From Epiperipatus broadwayi (Eukaryota; Onychophora; Udeonychophora; Euonychophora; Peripatidae), in assembly GCA_028023455.1 (NCBI GenBank), contig JAQFVV010006208.1, forward strand, positions 12,172,984 to 12,236,983: a stretch of DNA of 64,000 bases, read 5' to 3'. The notes below the pieces were generated by a model. That model worked only from the letters and a program-made list of their open reading frames with translations, did no database searches and was not told where the DNA came from. Position 1 is the first letter of the stretch. Every line of letters starts with the position of its first letter. This document shows positions 10,689 through 21,300 of the stretch, piece after piece. Position numbers and translations under genes: made by a program.

Positions 10689-10732
10689 ACCAATAGACGT
10701 AATTCATGCCAAAACAGCAATCATCAGTTGGT
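10689..10732 (-). ncRNA. Hammerhead motif, family A left arm (damaged)
   Basis: Minus strand: ACCAA/TTGGT stem I and CTGATGA (10721-10727) are intact. GAAA is changed to GAAT and the stem II closing pair is T-T. The core change should abolish cleavage. Confidence 0.6.
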
Positions 10733-10960
10733 CCAGATTACCATCTCCACACATATATACAATCAATGCTCAGCTTTATATTAAGATAGTCAATCTCCAT
10801 ACTTTAATGGATAGCGTTCAAACTACTCCAACTCACAACTTTTCAGCCGTCCATTTGTGGGTTGGAGTAGTTCGAAGCCTGTCCATTAAAGTATGAAGAT
10901 TGGTTATCATAATATAAAACTGAGCACTGATTGTATATATGTGTGGAGATAGTAATCTGG

Positions 10961-11004
10961 ATCAACTGATGAGTGCTGGTTTAGCACGAAATATGAATAT
11001 TGGT
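10961..11004 (+). ncRNA. Hammerhead ribozyme, family A, best-preserved copy
   Basis: Stem I is ATCAA (10961-10965) with TTGGT (11000-11004), including one G-U pair. The core CTGATGA is at 10966-10972. Stem II is GTGCT/AGCAC, five perfect pairs with the canonical G-C next to the core, and loop GGTTT. GAAA is at 10988-10991. A very short stem III follows, with the cleavage position after A10999. All conserved core bases of a type I hammerhead are present. The short stem III is typical of the small hammerheads in Penelope-like and retrozyme-type elements. Confidence 0.8.
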
Positions 11005-11512
11005 GATTGTTTACCTTTTCAACATGTGCGTGATCAGGTGGGTCAACAATATGAAATGGTTTGGAGAGTTGAGGGTCGTGTGAAAGTCTGAGTTCGAATC
11101 CTGATATATTACATTATTCGGGCAGGTGTGTGTAAGCCTGTACAGTGTATTAAATTATTTATTTATTCAAATTAATGCATTTGTATAGTGCTCGATATTA
11201 AATGTTTCACTAGATATCAAACTTTTCATTTTAATCACGTGTAATTAATGATTGAAAAAATAAAAGGACTACGGAATATGGCATTATCTCTTGCAACATT
11301 TAATATCGAAACGTGCACTAACGAAAACTCAAGCAAAAAAATACTAGCAGAGTTTTTTTTAATTTTTGACATTTATGAAATAAATATGTAAATTCAAAAC
11401 AAGTACAAATACTGACATCAACATTATTAAACATAAAAATGGAATTAAAAAAAATCAACATATTCAGACAGAATTAAACATCAATAAAATTACAACAACA
11501 ATGCAATGTATG

Positions 11513-11660
11513 CGAGATTCGAACTCAGACTTTCATACGACCCTCAATTCTCCATGCCATCTCATCTTTTCAACATGTGTGTGATCAGGTTGGTCAGCAA
11601 TATGAGATGGCATGGAGAGTTGAGGGTTGTGTGAAAGTCTGAGTTTGAATCCCTCATACA
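11513..11660. mobile_element. Family A fold-back, internally deleted (no ribozyme)
   Basis: Only the outer parts of both arms remain: 'gattcgaactcagactttca' at the left and its complement at the right, joined through 'cttttcaacatgtgtgtgatc'. The hammerhead-bearing inner parts are lost. Confidence 0.8.
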
Positions 11661-12289
11661 TTAAAAATAAGAATACCAAATAAATTAACTTGGAAAACTG
11701 AATCTAATGAGATGAGTGCATCTGGTGAGCTGTCAACAATTTACCTATTCTGGTTTTAAATTAGTGAGTTGCATTCTCATATCTCCTCGTTCAGTGATAT
11801 GCAATCGATGTCTGTTCTGAAGCAGGTTTAAAACTATACACTGGGAATTTTCTGCTTCTTCAGTTTAGACAGTTCATACATAGCCTCAGTATTGCAATGT
11901 CATTTGAATACTTTGCCATGCATTAATACTTTACCCTGAATGGTTTGATGCAGTGATAGAATGGCAGACCCCAGGGTCATGGTACTCCATCTTTTTATGA
12001 ATTCCCAAACAATAAAACCATTTGTTACTTTATTTTATCTGCATATGTTCATCTTCTATGACCATTTTTAAAAGCCCAAATATATTGAAATATAACAGTG
12101 GTAAGTCTGAACTATATAGAAGATTTTATAGCCGCTCTGATGAACCACCAATCCACTAGTGAAAATACCAAGCAATGAGTGGAATAAGTAGTGGCATTGT
12201 GTTTTTTTTGTTTACAAATGAAAATGAAAATAATTAATGTGTGTTATGGAAATAAAATTATATATATATATTATACTAAACCTTAAATT
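11661..12289. other. Spacer, nothing recognised
   Basis: 'ttttctgcttcttca' at 11853 also occurs at 10483. This may mark the edges of an old insertion around the family A copies. No other feature seen. Confidence 0.35.
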
Positions 12290-12410
12290 TTATCTTGAAA
12301 TAAAAAAGCATGGGATATCCATAAATTAATTAATACAATCACTTGTAAAAAATAATGGTTGAATCAATTAATTTCTGGAGACACTATGCTTTTTTTTCAC
12401 TTTAATATTA
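12290..12410. mobile_element. Small inverted-repeat element related to 22062-22330
   Basis: Ends 'aaaaagcatgggatatcca' and, inverted, 'tctggagacactatgctttt', with 'aattaatt' blocks inside. The same pattern forms the inner loop of the fold-back at 22062-22330. This suggests a family with GCATGGGG..TCCAGAAA termini. Class unknown. Confidence 0.4.
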
Positions 12411-12414
12411 CACA

Positions 12415-12543
12415 GAGGCTAAACTCTCCATACAGTAGCACCACTCAGTGAGAGCCAGAATAATCAACGGATGCAGGAAGGTTTGTGCATGAAATCCCTA
12501 TTTAGTAGGAGCCTACTCATTCAATATCCCCAGATTAATTTGT
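12415..12543. mobile_element. Family B fragment (outer arm only)
   Basis: Holds 'ggctaaactctccatacag' to 'tattcaatatccccaga' and then stops just before the hammerhead part. The partner arm is missing. Confidence 0.75.
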
Positions 12544-12680
12544 AGGCATAAAAAATGAACATGTGATGCTTAATGATTTATTTTTATATTATATATATAT
12601 ATATATTAATATTCAGATATTTATTTGTTAATATATAATTTTTTTCTATAATACAGGCTTTTTCAGATCTGCATTCCAAT

Positions 12681-12955
12681 ATGTAATTTATAGGGGGGGG
12701 TGAATTCAGACTTTCACATGACCTTAATTATCCAGGCTATCTCACACTGCTGACACACTTGGTCACACACATGTTGAAAAGATAAATAATCACCAATATA
12801 TGTATTTAGTGCTGAACCAGCACTCATCAGTTGGTCCAGATTATCATCTCAACACATACATACAATCAAAGCTCAGCAAGTGTATCAGCAGTATGAGATA
12901 GCATGGATAGTTGAGGGTCATGTGAAAGTTTGAGTTCAAACCCCCTATAGATTAC
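12681..12955. mobile_element. Family A fold-back with one hammerhead motif
   Basis: The outer ends 'atgtaatttatagggg' and its near complement are followed inward by the family A arm blocks. The inner right arm is deleted, so only the left-arm hammerhead remains (minus strand, 12792-12835). That motif has a perfect ACCAA/TTGGT stem I, CTGATGA and a GTGCT/AGCAC stem II. Its GAAA has become TAAA, which should inactivate it. Confidence 0.75.
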
Positions 12956-13534
12956 ATATTTATTGTAATTATTTTTATTTAAAATGAAGACTAAAAAACA
13001 TTATTGTGGCTGTACATTAAGAAAAATTGCTGCATATTAAATATTGATTCCAATATTATTTTCTATACGAAAGAAGCATTAAAAAAAGTTTACAATCATG
13101 AGCAAATAAAATTCCACCTGTTTTAAAAGAAGTAACTTTTATAATCAACTGAAAATAAGATTTGTTTTTATTTGTATTTTAATTGATCATTAACATTTTT
13201 TAGCATAACCTTTTTTAAAAAGAAAAACATTTAAAAACTATAGTGCCCTCTTGTAAGCATCACTAAAAGCATACTGAACCATTACTTGATCTGCGAACCT
13301 CTCTGCAATTAAATAAACCAGGGGATCATGCTGACATATTTCATAGTCATACTGCCTTGCCATTGATTTCTAACATATGTACAAAATTTTAAGAAAATTC
13401 ATTTGATAGAAACCTGTTAAATTTCAATTACAAAAATGAAGTTTGTAAATTAAATAAAAGAAGTTAATAAAATATGTAATTTGACAAATAAACAAGGTTA
13501 AAAAAACAAATATAAATCAGTTATACAAATTTAT
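12956..13534. other. AT-rich stretch, nothing recognised
   Basis: A slightly GC-richer part at 13236-13380 ('tagtgccctcttgtaagc') has no second copy in the window and no open frame. Unassigned. Confidence 0.4.
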
Positions 13535-13688
13535 ATCATATTACCATCATTCTCTAAGCTTACTCAAGCTGTCAAAACAGTAGCAAACTCACCATACAGT
13601 AACGCCACCTGGTGCAAACCACAGTAATGAAAGTATGCTAGAAGGTTTGTGTGCATAAAATCACCATTTAGAGCCTACTCATCCAATA

Positions 13689-13730
13689 TTGCCAGACTAG
13701 TTTCTTGCTTGTGGCTTTCATCAGTGAGGA
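13689..13730 (-). ncRNA. Hammerhead motif, family B left arm
   Basis: Minus strand: CTGATGA (13718-13724), a short GC/GC stem II with mismatches at its base, GAAA, the ACTAGT mini-stem and GTC. Stem I is reduced because TGGGGA has become TGGCAA. Weak candidate. Confidence 0.5.
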
Positions 13731-13986
13731 GCATTGAATCTGAGAGCACTGCACATAGATCTTAGGATCTAATGCAACCCTTCAGCAGCCACCTTTTATC
13801 TCTACCTAGCTACAAAATTATGAGTCAAATTGAAAACACAATATTTTCAATCCAAGTTCATTAGCTTACATAGGTCTGAACTCAGTTCAGTACCCATAGT
13901 TTGGTAGTTAAGTAGAGAAAAAATGTGGCTTCTGGAGGATTGCATTAGATCCTAAGAACTAGGTGAAGTGCTCTCAGATCCAAGGC

Positions 13987-14028
13987 TCCTCACTGATGAA
14001 AGCCATAAGCTAGAAACTAGTCTGGGGA
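13987..14028 (+). ncRNA. Hammerhead motif, family B, with compensatory stem II change
   Basis: TCCTCA/TGGGGA stem I, CTGATGA (13993-13999), stem II AGC/GCT, GAAA (14013-14016), ACTAGT and GTC (cut after C14022). In the 54750 copy stem II is GGC/GCC. The change of a G-C to an A-U pair keeps the stem, which supports real pairing. The A-A mismatch next to the core is retained. Confidence 0.65.
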
Positions 14029-14135
14029 TATTGGATGAGTAGGCACTAGATAAGGATTTTATGCACAAACCTTCTTGCATCCATTAATTATTAAGTCTTG
14101 CACTGGATGGCACTGCTGTGCTGAGAGTTAGCTGT

Positions 14136-15039
14136 ATAAAATATTTTTCTAAAGAATAAAGGTTACTAAACACTACCACATGGAGTTCTTTTATTTTCTG
14201 AATCATAGGTGATTTGCATTTTCCATAAGGTATTTTGTGATTTATCTGACTGAGTAGTTCTTTCTGGCACAGAAATGCCTACACAATGAAATATGATATC
14301 TCTAGAAAATGACTAAATGTTTGTACAAAAAAATTTTTGTTATACACATCATACGGGCAAGCATTAAATATCTTTTTTACCTACTTACAGGTTACAAGTA
14401 TCGAAATATGACTCATTTATAGAAAAGTAAAATGGACAATATATGTCTTTAATATTTCTACTATTTTTAGAAATGCAAATAATGTAAAAACATCTTATTA
14501 CAAAAGGACCCCCAAATTTGATTTTTATCACTTAAAATCCAAAAAAAAAAAAAAAAAAAATGAAACTTTTCTCTATTTACATCTTTTTTATAAATATTAA
14601 AACAACATATTAATATTTAAATGTTGTTTAAGGGGAAGAACTAAATTTTACAATTTTTCATTAAAACCATGCTACTTTTATATTAATATTTTAAGGAAGG
14701 GGGAATCTACTACCTGTTCGTTAAAACTATACAACGTTTATATTCATATTTTTAAGATATTGAAAAATCTACATTTATCATTTGGTATTTTCAGTAGGGA
14801 TTTGGTGACTCCCCCAAGTATGAAAAAATATTCCAGAGTACCTACTAAATGAGGCCCATAAAAATTGATTGCTAAAATCTCATCGAATGATTCTTTGGTA
14901 AGATAGGTTACAACTTTCCTGCATAGGATCTATTCACGAATATTAGTCTTCAAACATACTTCACATGATTGAAGTCAGTCTAGTATGGATGCCTACATCG
15001 TAGATCAATAGAACAGCCTGTGCATTATGTACTCCACTT
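14136..15039. other. AT-rich stretch, nothing recognised
   Basis: Contains an A run near 14540-14560 and weak repetition of 'ttaaaactata...tttatatt' around 14665-14760. No gene or known repeat was recognised. Confidence 0.45.
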
Positions 15040-17020
15040 TCCTAGGACAATAATGCCCATACAGACAGTGTTTTTAAAAAACTAATCTTCTCCTCAAAAG
15101 GGATAACGATTCTCCATGATTCATTATTATTAAGATCAACATTATACATCAATAATAACCTATAATGTAATGATTTCCCATCAATTTCTGGTTTGGTAGT
15201 CCCTATTGACATTGATTTATTGGCCAAGCAACAAATTACATCTCTTAATTTAGGATTCTGCAATTGTAGACTGACCAATCCTTCTCTACAGAATCATCCA
15301 TTGTCAATGTGATTGTGGTCAAAAGCAGATTCCCGATGTCTATATGTTGATTTGAATGTTTAACTGGATTTCTGCTACAAATATCAGGGATAATATTATT
15401 ATCCCCTGACAATATTGCACAACATAATCTAACTGCTGTAGAAAGAGGCTCCACTTCATTAAATGATTATTCTTCATGATTGAGAAATTTCCAGTCTTTT
15501 ATGGTCTCATCACTACAATCTGCAAACCTAACAAAAATTTCTTGAGTTTAGAAAAGGACCATACAACTGCCAAAACTTCATTTTCCATAGGTGAATAACA
15601 AAGTTCAGCACCTTTCAATCAATCACCAAAAAAATATAATTATAACTTGAGGCTTCTTGTCTTCAGTCAGCTGAAATAACACAACCCTAATTTCATAGTC
15701 ACTACTGTCAGTTTGGACGTAGAACATTTGTCCAAAGACAGGATAATGTAAAAATTTACCATATCCAACAATTTAGATTTTACTAGATTCAAAATGAACA
15801 GGCGACCATTTCCATCTGACCTCCTTTTTAAGCAAATGAAACATATGGACAGTCTCTAAAGCAATGTTTTTATAAAAACAATTGTAGAAGTTACACAGTC
15901 TGAAAAATGAATGTTTTTGATTCTTATTTTCTGGTTTTGGAAATCTTGTATAGCAGTATTTTATGTGGGTGAAGTTTGATTCCTTCTACCCCCACAAGAT
16001 GTCCCAAGAAAACTATTTCTTCAGCAGCAAATGTGCTTTTCTTCAAGTATCTTAATGATCTTGTCATCACATTCCCGGAGGAATAACTCAAGGTGTTGCA
16101 AGGGTTCTAACTAATCTTTGAAGGCAATGATGATATCATCTATGTATATAACAAGAGGGACTTTCACCTCATCGGTCAAGATCTGGTTGAGGCGATGGAT
16201 TAAGTTTGTTCTGCTATTAGCTAATTCAAAGGGCATTCTTTGAAAAATGTATGATTGTCTTCAATATTTAATAGTGGTAAACTTCTAGTCTTGCAGATTC
16301 AAATAAATTTGCCAATAATTGGCAGTCATATCCTAGTAAATATCCATTTCCCTTTAAATTTGAACAACAGCTCATGCATTACAGGTGGTACAGCATGTTC
16401 TGGGATGATCCTGCAATTCAAAAATCGTGCATCAAAACAGATGCAAGCTGACCTATTCTTCTTCTTAAAGATAACCAAGAGACTATAAAATGCTGATGCA
16501 GACTGTCATATGATATTCCACTCCATCATCTGTTGACTTGCTTATCTACTTCAATTTTATGCTAGTAGGATATAGGTAGTATTTGCATTGAAATGAGTCA
16601 GAATTGTTTAAAAATATTTTATGGATATATGCTCTAATAATCCCCGGCTGCTTTGAAAACACACCCTTATACTGACACAACTGTCATACAGGGCATTCTT
16701 TTTTCTAGTGTCACAATCAACAGATTCATCTAACTTCAACTTGATATCTAGTTCAGTTGTTGTTTTGACAATCAAGTCTAAGGATTGGTGAAGAACATAA
16801 CCTCCAAATTTAATTTCTTCCTCATGACATAACATTTGCTTCTCAACACAGTCTATAACGCAACCATGTCTGTGCGTAATATCAGATCCCAAGTTCATAA
16901 ATGTTAAATCTGCCATAATCAGAAATACATGTTTTACAGTTATAGATAAGTTTGTTGTATTATTAGAAAAAAAAAAAAAGACATTTACCTGCAAAATACA
17001 TATAAAACTGTATTCCAAAT
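15040..17020 (-). pseudogene. Ty3/gypsy LTR retrotransposon pol relic
   Basis: Read leftward on the minus strand, the order is protease, reverse transcriptase, RNase H. A retropepsin-like 'LGSDITHRHG' segment lies near 16890. The reverse transcriptase follows, with the catalytic box YIDD encoded at 16135-16146, preceded by a 'FDARFLN' segment near 16430 and followed by a 'FLGHLVG'-like segment near 16010. The thumb/RNase H part, with an aspartate-containing 'QTDSSDYE' segment, is near 15700. Many stops and frameshifts break it throughout. I see no LTRs flanking it. An old, dead insertion. Confidence 0.7.
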
Positions 17021-17060
17021 TAGTTATTTTATTAGTAAATAATTATAATACTCTTTTATA

Positions 17061-17221
17061 TTTACTGAGGCTATAACCTCGATAATATGCGTATAAAATG
17101 CGATAGTAGGGACCTCTACAGGTGCTTTAACCTACTATCGCATTTTATACGCATATTATCGAGGTTATAGCCTCAGTAAATATTACTTACGTAATCAATG
17201 TGCGTTTAATAAATTTATAAT
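17061..17221 (+). mobile_element. 161-bp hairpin element with perfect arms and 15-bp target duplication
   Basis: Positions 17059-17110 and 17131-17182 are a perfect inverted repeat of 52 of 52 bases with a 20-base loop. A unique ~40-bp tail follows ('tattacttacgtaatcaatg' onward). The 15-bp direct repeat TAATACTCTTTTATA lies on both sides (17046-17060 and 17222-17236). The layout of arms, one-sided tail and target duplication equals that of families A, B and C. Perfect arms suggest recent insertion or recent arm conversion. No second copy in the window. Confidence 0.75.
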
Positions 17222-17236
17222 TAATACTCTTTTATA

Positions 17237-17654
17237 TAACCCTAGTTAAGATTTTTCTTTTCATCTTATAGAAAACAGCACTAAATATAAAGAGTACAAT
17301 TTTACTTTGGAATTTTTAAAACTTTTCTTAGCTACTTTGAAAAGCTGTAGTACCTTCATAAATGTTTGTTATTAATGCTAATAAGAAATCACTTAAATGT
17401 CAGTAAAATGTATATATATTATTAAATTTGGTTGTTATGGATTTTCTTTATAAAGTTGACACTTATCTTTGATTTATGGTCACATGTATTAGATTCGCGA
17501 TGGCATTTTGATATTACCCTGAGACATTAATTACGATACACTAGCACATTCTTTTACCTAGCTATATTGAATTACTATTAGATGTTATAACATTGTAATA
17601 TAAGAAGGAAAAGTATGATGTTTACTTTAAAAGAAACTTTGGGATTTTTTTTCT
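17237..17654. other. AT-rich spacer
   Basis: No feature recognised. Confidence 0.5.
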
Positions 17655-17762
17655 CCATATGTCAAAGCATCGGCCGGGAAGCGAACCCGCGACAACCGTC
17701 TGCAAGCAACTGCTTGCTTGCAACGCGGCTGCGCTGACCTCTCGGCTACCAACGCTTGACAA
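17655..17762 (-). mobile_element. tRNA-derived SINE
   Basis: Minus-strand copy with B box GGGTTCGCTTCCC (as complement), an extended hairpin rich in 'gcaagcaagcagttgcttgc' and A-box-like GCCGAGAGGTC. It ends in a tail of A's (T-run at 17646-17653). Flanks share CAAAGTT, a possible partial target duplication. It is the best preserved copy by its paired ends 'gtcaagcgttgg' and 'ccgatgctttgac'. Confidence 0.85.
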
Positions 17763-17913
17763 CTTTGTTTAAATATATTTCAAGATCAATAAAATGCCTC
17801 TTTGATTTCGATGTATATTTATATGAAATATGCACATAATTAATAGAAAAGTCTTAGATAAAAACATTTATCTGTTATAAGTTTATTCAGCAAGAAGTGA
17901 GAGATTTATTACT

Positions 17914-18224
17914 ATTGAATTAGAGAGTATATGAGCATAGACTTTCACACGACCCACAGCTCACCACCCTATCTTATATCACTGATAACACTTGAACACA
18001 CACATATATATCGAAAAGATAAATAATCACCAATATACGTATTTCATGCTAAACCAGCAGTCATCAATATATTTGTGATTATTTATCTTTTCGACATATA
18101 TGTGTTCAAGTGTATCGGTGATCTGAGATAGAATGGTGAGCTGTGGGTCGTGTGAAAGTCTGTGCTCATATACCCTATATATTACAGGTATATAATAAGC
18201 CTGTATTTCAGTTATTATATTATT
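17914..18224 (+). mobile_element. Family A fold-back element
   Basis: Outer arms 'tatatgagcatagactttca' and its complement. A tail 'aataagcctgtatttcagtt' lies on the right. An 11-bp direct repeat GATTTATTACT borders it (17903-17913 and 18225-18235); the site is AT-rich, so this is moderate evidence. The left arm keeps part of a minus-strand hammerhead (GAAA complement at 18042-18045, TTGATGA instead of CTGATGA at 18061-18067). The right arm begins just past the ribozyme. Confidence 0.8.
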
Positions 18225-18235
18225 GATTTATTACT

Positions 18236-19306
18236 TATAATTACAGTTTTTGGCTTGATCAGATCATAGGGAATATTAAATAAGAAACACCAACCTCACG
18301 TTCCCATTATCTTTGTAAGTACGGTACCGTTTTGCCCACCGAAATACGTGGAATATTTGAGAATCCAACTTCCAGCATTATTTATTGTTACAATATTTAT
18401 TAAATCAATATACAATTTTTTTTAAATCTATAATATAAATGTTAAAAATTCCAGAAGTTTCGAAAAAAATTTAAAGCAAAAATTATCAATTGAGGATAAA
18501 ATAAAATACTGAAATTTTGTAATAATTTTAAATACCTCTTTTGGGAATAAAAAATTAAGTTTAAAAATTAAAATAATTTGATTTATAATAATTTAATTTA
18601 TTTTCCATTATATGTATATATAAACTATTTAAAAATAAGTAGTTAGCCATTTCCTATCACCAATAATTATAGACTTATTATTTAATACAAATTAAAATGA
18701 AAAGCAGTATTTATAAAAATAAGTTACAAATAAATAGTTTCGCATCAATAATCATATAAAATTTTCTTAAAGTAATAAATTTGTGGATAATAATTAAAAT
18801 AAATTACTTCAAACAATTAAAACTGAAGTAAAAATTATTTACAAAAGCAAACAACAAATTAATTAACATGAAAGTATGAATTAAATATTTACAACATTAA
18901 AACTTTAAATGATTTTTTTTTGTTTGCGAGTTCACAAAAATTTTAAATACTGGAAGTATTAGAACTAAGACACAATACATAGATCCTGAGCATTAGCTCC
19001 TATCACTTTTCCAAATCATGCAGTAACCTAGATATAACTGGATAAACCTATTGATTTGGGTTCAAAGCCTTAGAGTGGTTGATTGCTTTCAAGTTATTAC
19101 CTTGCAAAGCATAGCTGATCTATTAGATATCAGCTCTCCTTAGTCATAAAGGGATAAAATCATAAACTCATCTGGAAATTAATTGGATCAACCATTTTCT
19201 ACTATATTAATTACCCACCCTTATATTTTAAGTTAATTACTGCTCTCTATTAAAACAATAATCTGTTAACTACTATAATAATAAAAAATTCTATTGTAGA
19301 ATAAAC
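18236..19306. other. AT-rich stretch, nothing recognised
   Basis: Mostly simple AT-rich sequence. A short GC-richer part at 18296-18370 ('gtacggtaccgttttgcccaccg' split over 18318-18340) has no match in the window. Confidence 0.45.
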
Positions 19307-19323
19307 ATAAGATTGGTAATTAA

Positions 19324-19969
19324 ATCATTAAACAACACATGATCACCATTATTTATGCTTGCACAAGCTGTTTGTACAGAGGCAGTAGCATCACTCAGTG
19401 CCAACCATAGTAATCAATGGATGCAGAATGTTTAGACATAAAATCCCTATCTAGTGTCTATTCATCTAATATCCTCAGACTAGTTTTTAGCTTGCAGCTT
19501 TCATCAGTGAAAAGTCTTGGATCTGAGAGCACTACACCGAGATCTTAGGATCTAATGCAGCCCTCCAGCATCCATCTCTTATATTATTAGCTAACTATAA
19601 AGCTTTGAATCTAAAATGAAAACACAATAATGTTTTCAATTCAAACTCATTAGTCTATAAAACAATACAAGCTAAATGACTATATAAGCTGATGAGATTG
19701 AACTGAAAACATTATTGTGTTTTCATTTTACAGTTAGCTAATAAGGTAAAAGATGGCTGCTGGAGGGCTGCATCAGATCCTAAGATCTAGGTACAGTGCT
19801 CTTAAATCCAAGGATCCTTACTGATGAAAACCACAAGCTAGAAACTAGTCTGAGAATATTGGATGAGTAGGCACTAGATAGGGATTATATATGCACAAAA
19901 TTTCCTGCATCCATTGACTGTTCTGGCTTGCACTGAGTGGCACTACTGTATGGAGAGTTTTGCCTCTGT
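19324..19969 (-). mobile_element. Family B fold-back element, full length, 17-bp target duplication
   Basis: The tail ('acacatgatcaccattattt') is on the left and the 5' end ('ggagagttttgcctc' complement) is on the right. A 17-bp direct repeat ATAAGATTGGTAATTAA lies on both sides (19307-19323 and 19970-19986). The central arms pair through 'gaaaacacaataatgttttc'. Hammerhead motifs are at about 19472-19513 (minus: CTGATGA, AGC/GCT stem II, but AAAA for GAAA) and 19815-19856 (plus: CTGATGA 19821-19827, GAAA 19841-19844, GTC to 19850). Confidence 0.9.
19815..19856 (+). ncRNA. Hammerhead motif, family B right arm
   Basis: CTGATGA, GAAA, ACTAGT and GTC are all intact. Stem I holds four pairs (CTTA with TGAG). 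Stem II is poor (A-T, A-C, C-G). Probably weakened. Confidence 0.55.
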
Positions 19970-20224
19970 ATAAGATTGGTAATTAATGTAAAATAATCCA
20001 CAGTGTAAACATCTGAATTCAACAATTGTGATATTCAAATCTTTGCATGATTATTGTGATCAATATATCCAGAATACAACAGGAACAGGATGATCCAATG
20101 GATATTTGCTTTCCACTAAGTGAAAAAACACCAAACAAAAAAAGTTGTACAACATCAAGGAAAACAAACAATAACAAAAGCTTTCTAAAATAAAAAAATG
20201 AGGAAGAAGGTGGGAGAAAACAAT

Positions 20225-21300
20225 TCAACATAGCTCATAGATCCTAACCATGGTCAGTTGTGATATTTTTCATTAAAATAAGATGGCCAAATTTTTGTTA
20301 AAATGGTAGCAATAATTTTTTAAAAATGATTATAAAGTATGACTTTTTACAATAAAAAATAGAGTCATATCACATGACCCCATTTCTTTTAAGCTTGCAA
20401 AATATAAACAAAGAGCTTTGCTAATTTCTCAACAAGCTTTGTGATAAATGCTTAGCCAGAGAAAGCATTTAAAATATCTCTATCAGAAAACTACACCCAA
20501 ACCCCTGACCAATGGTTTCATGCTTTTGGCACTCCTCAGAGAGGCACTAGGATAGCTTCAGACACTAGTTCTAAAAACACCAACCCAAGGCCAGCATTAA
20601 TTTAAGAGTTAATCATTGAGTAGAAAATCTGAAATTTTCAGACACTTAAATGTCTTCAAACCCAGCTATCTTTGCTTTTTAAGTCTTAAGGGATGTTATA
20701 TTGCTGAGACTATTAATATATGGTTTGGCTGAAGATCTCTCAGCCCCATATAGCTATTTGAGTTAGATAGATGGGTTTGAAGACATTTAAGTGTCTGAAA
20801 TTTTCAGATTTTCTACTCAATAGTTAACTCTTAGATAAATGCTGGCTTTGTATTGGTATTTTTAGATCTAGTGTCTCTGAGGAGTGCCAAAGCACAAAAC
20901 CATTGTCAGGGTTTTGGATGTGGTTTTCTGATAGAGATATTTTAAATGCTTTCTCTGGCTAAGTATTTATCACAAAGCTTGTTGAGCAATTAGCAAAGCT
21001 CTTTGTTTATATGACTTTTTACATCTTAGATATATTTTTGTTTATTTTCATCTTGATAAGTATATTATAATCTACAACCCACCTCCACCACCACCCACCC
21101 AATTCAACATATCTCACAGATCTTTTCCATGAGTCAATTGTGGTATTTTTTATTAGAATAAAATGGTTGAATTTTTGATAAAATGGTTATAATAATTTTT
21201 AAAAAATCATTATAATACCTTGCATATATTTTTGTTTTTATTTTTTGACTTTAAAATTATATTGTGATTTTTTTTATTCCTCAACAAAAAAAAATCAAAT
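20225..21300. repeat. Tandem duplication (~205 bp units) interrupted by family C
   Basis: 20225-20351 plus 21024-21101 resembles 21102-21290: both begin 'caattcaacatag/tctcat', pass through 'aataatttttaaaaa' and reach 'atatatttttgtttt'. The family C insertion sits inside the first unit. Identity is roughly 80% by eye. Confidence 0.6.
20352..21009 (-). mobile_element. Family C fold-back element, full length, 14-bp target duplication
   Basis: Arms of ~270 bp start at 'aaacaaagagctttgctaat' (left) and its complement (right) and meet around 20690. A unique tail (complement of 'catgtgatatgactctattt') is on the left. The 14-bp direct repeat TATGACTTTTTACA borders it (20338-20351 and 21010-21023). 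No hammerhead core and no protein found. A second, rearranged copy is at 27676-28295. Confidence 0.85.

Larger units (their letters stand above)
10590..11157 (+). mobile_element. Family A fold-back element, most complete copy
   Basis: The left arm (about 10591-10850) and right arm (about 10858-11110) are inverted copies over ~250 bp, each holding a hammerhead motif. A unique tail ('tgtgtaagcctgtacagtg') follows on the right. A 13-bp direct repeat TTTATTTATTCAA borders the element (10577-10589 and 11158-11170), which points to RNA-mediated, target-primed insertion. Near the right arm's end 'gttcgaatcc' looks like a Pol III B box, with an A-box-like 'tgatcaggtgg' upstream. This suggests a SINE-like promoter, which is inference. 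No protein is encoded. Confidence 0.85.
13535..14135 (-). mobile_element. Family B fold-back element, near full length
   Basis: The tail ('aagcttactcaagctgtc') lies on the left, so the RNA sense is leftward. Both arms and the central 'ttgaaaacacaatattttca' segment are present. Hammerhead motifs sit at 13689-13730 (minus) and 13987-14028 (plus). No clear target duplication could be made out. Confidence 0.8.

Noticed and set aside
12110-12175. CTGATGA ... GAAAA near 12126 as another hammerhead
   Set aside because: No stem II worth the name and no stem I pairing. It lies outside the repeat families, so it is a chance match.
20019-20231. 70-codon minus-strand frame rich in Phe and Ser
   Set aside because: Simple AT-rich sequence; its end overlaps the start of the tandem duplication, with no domain.
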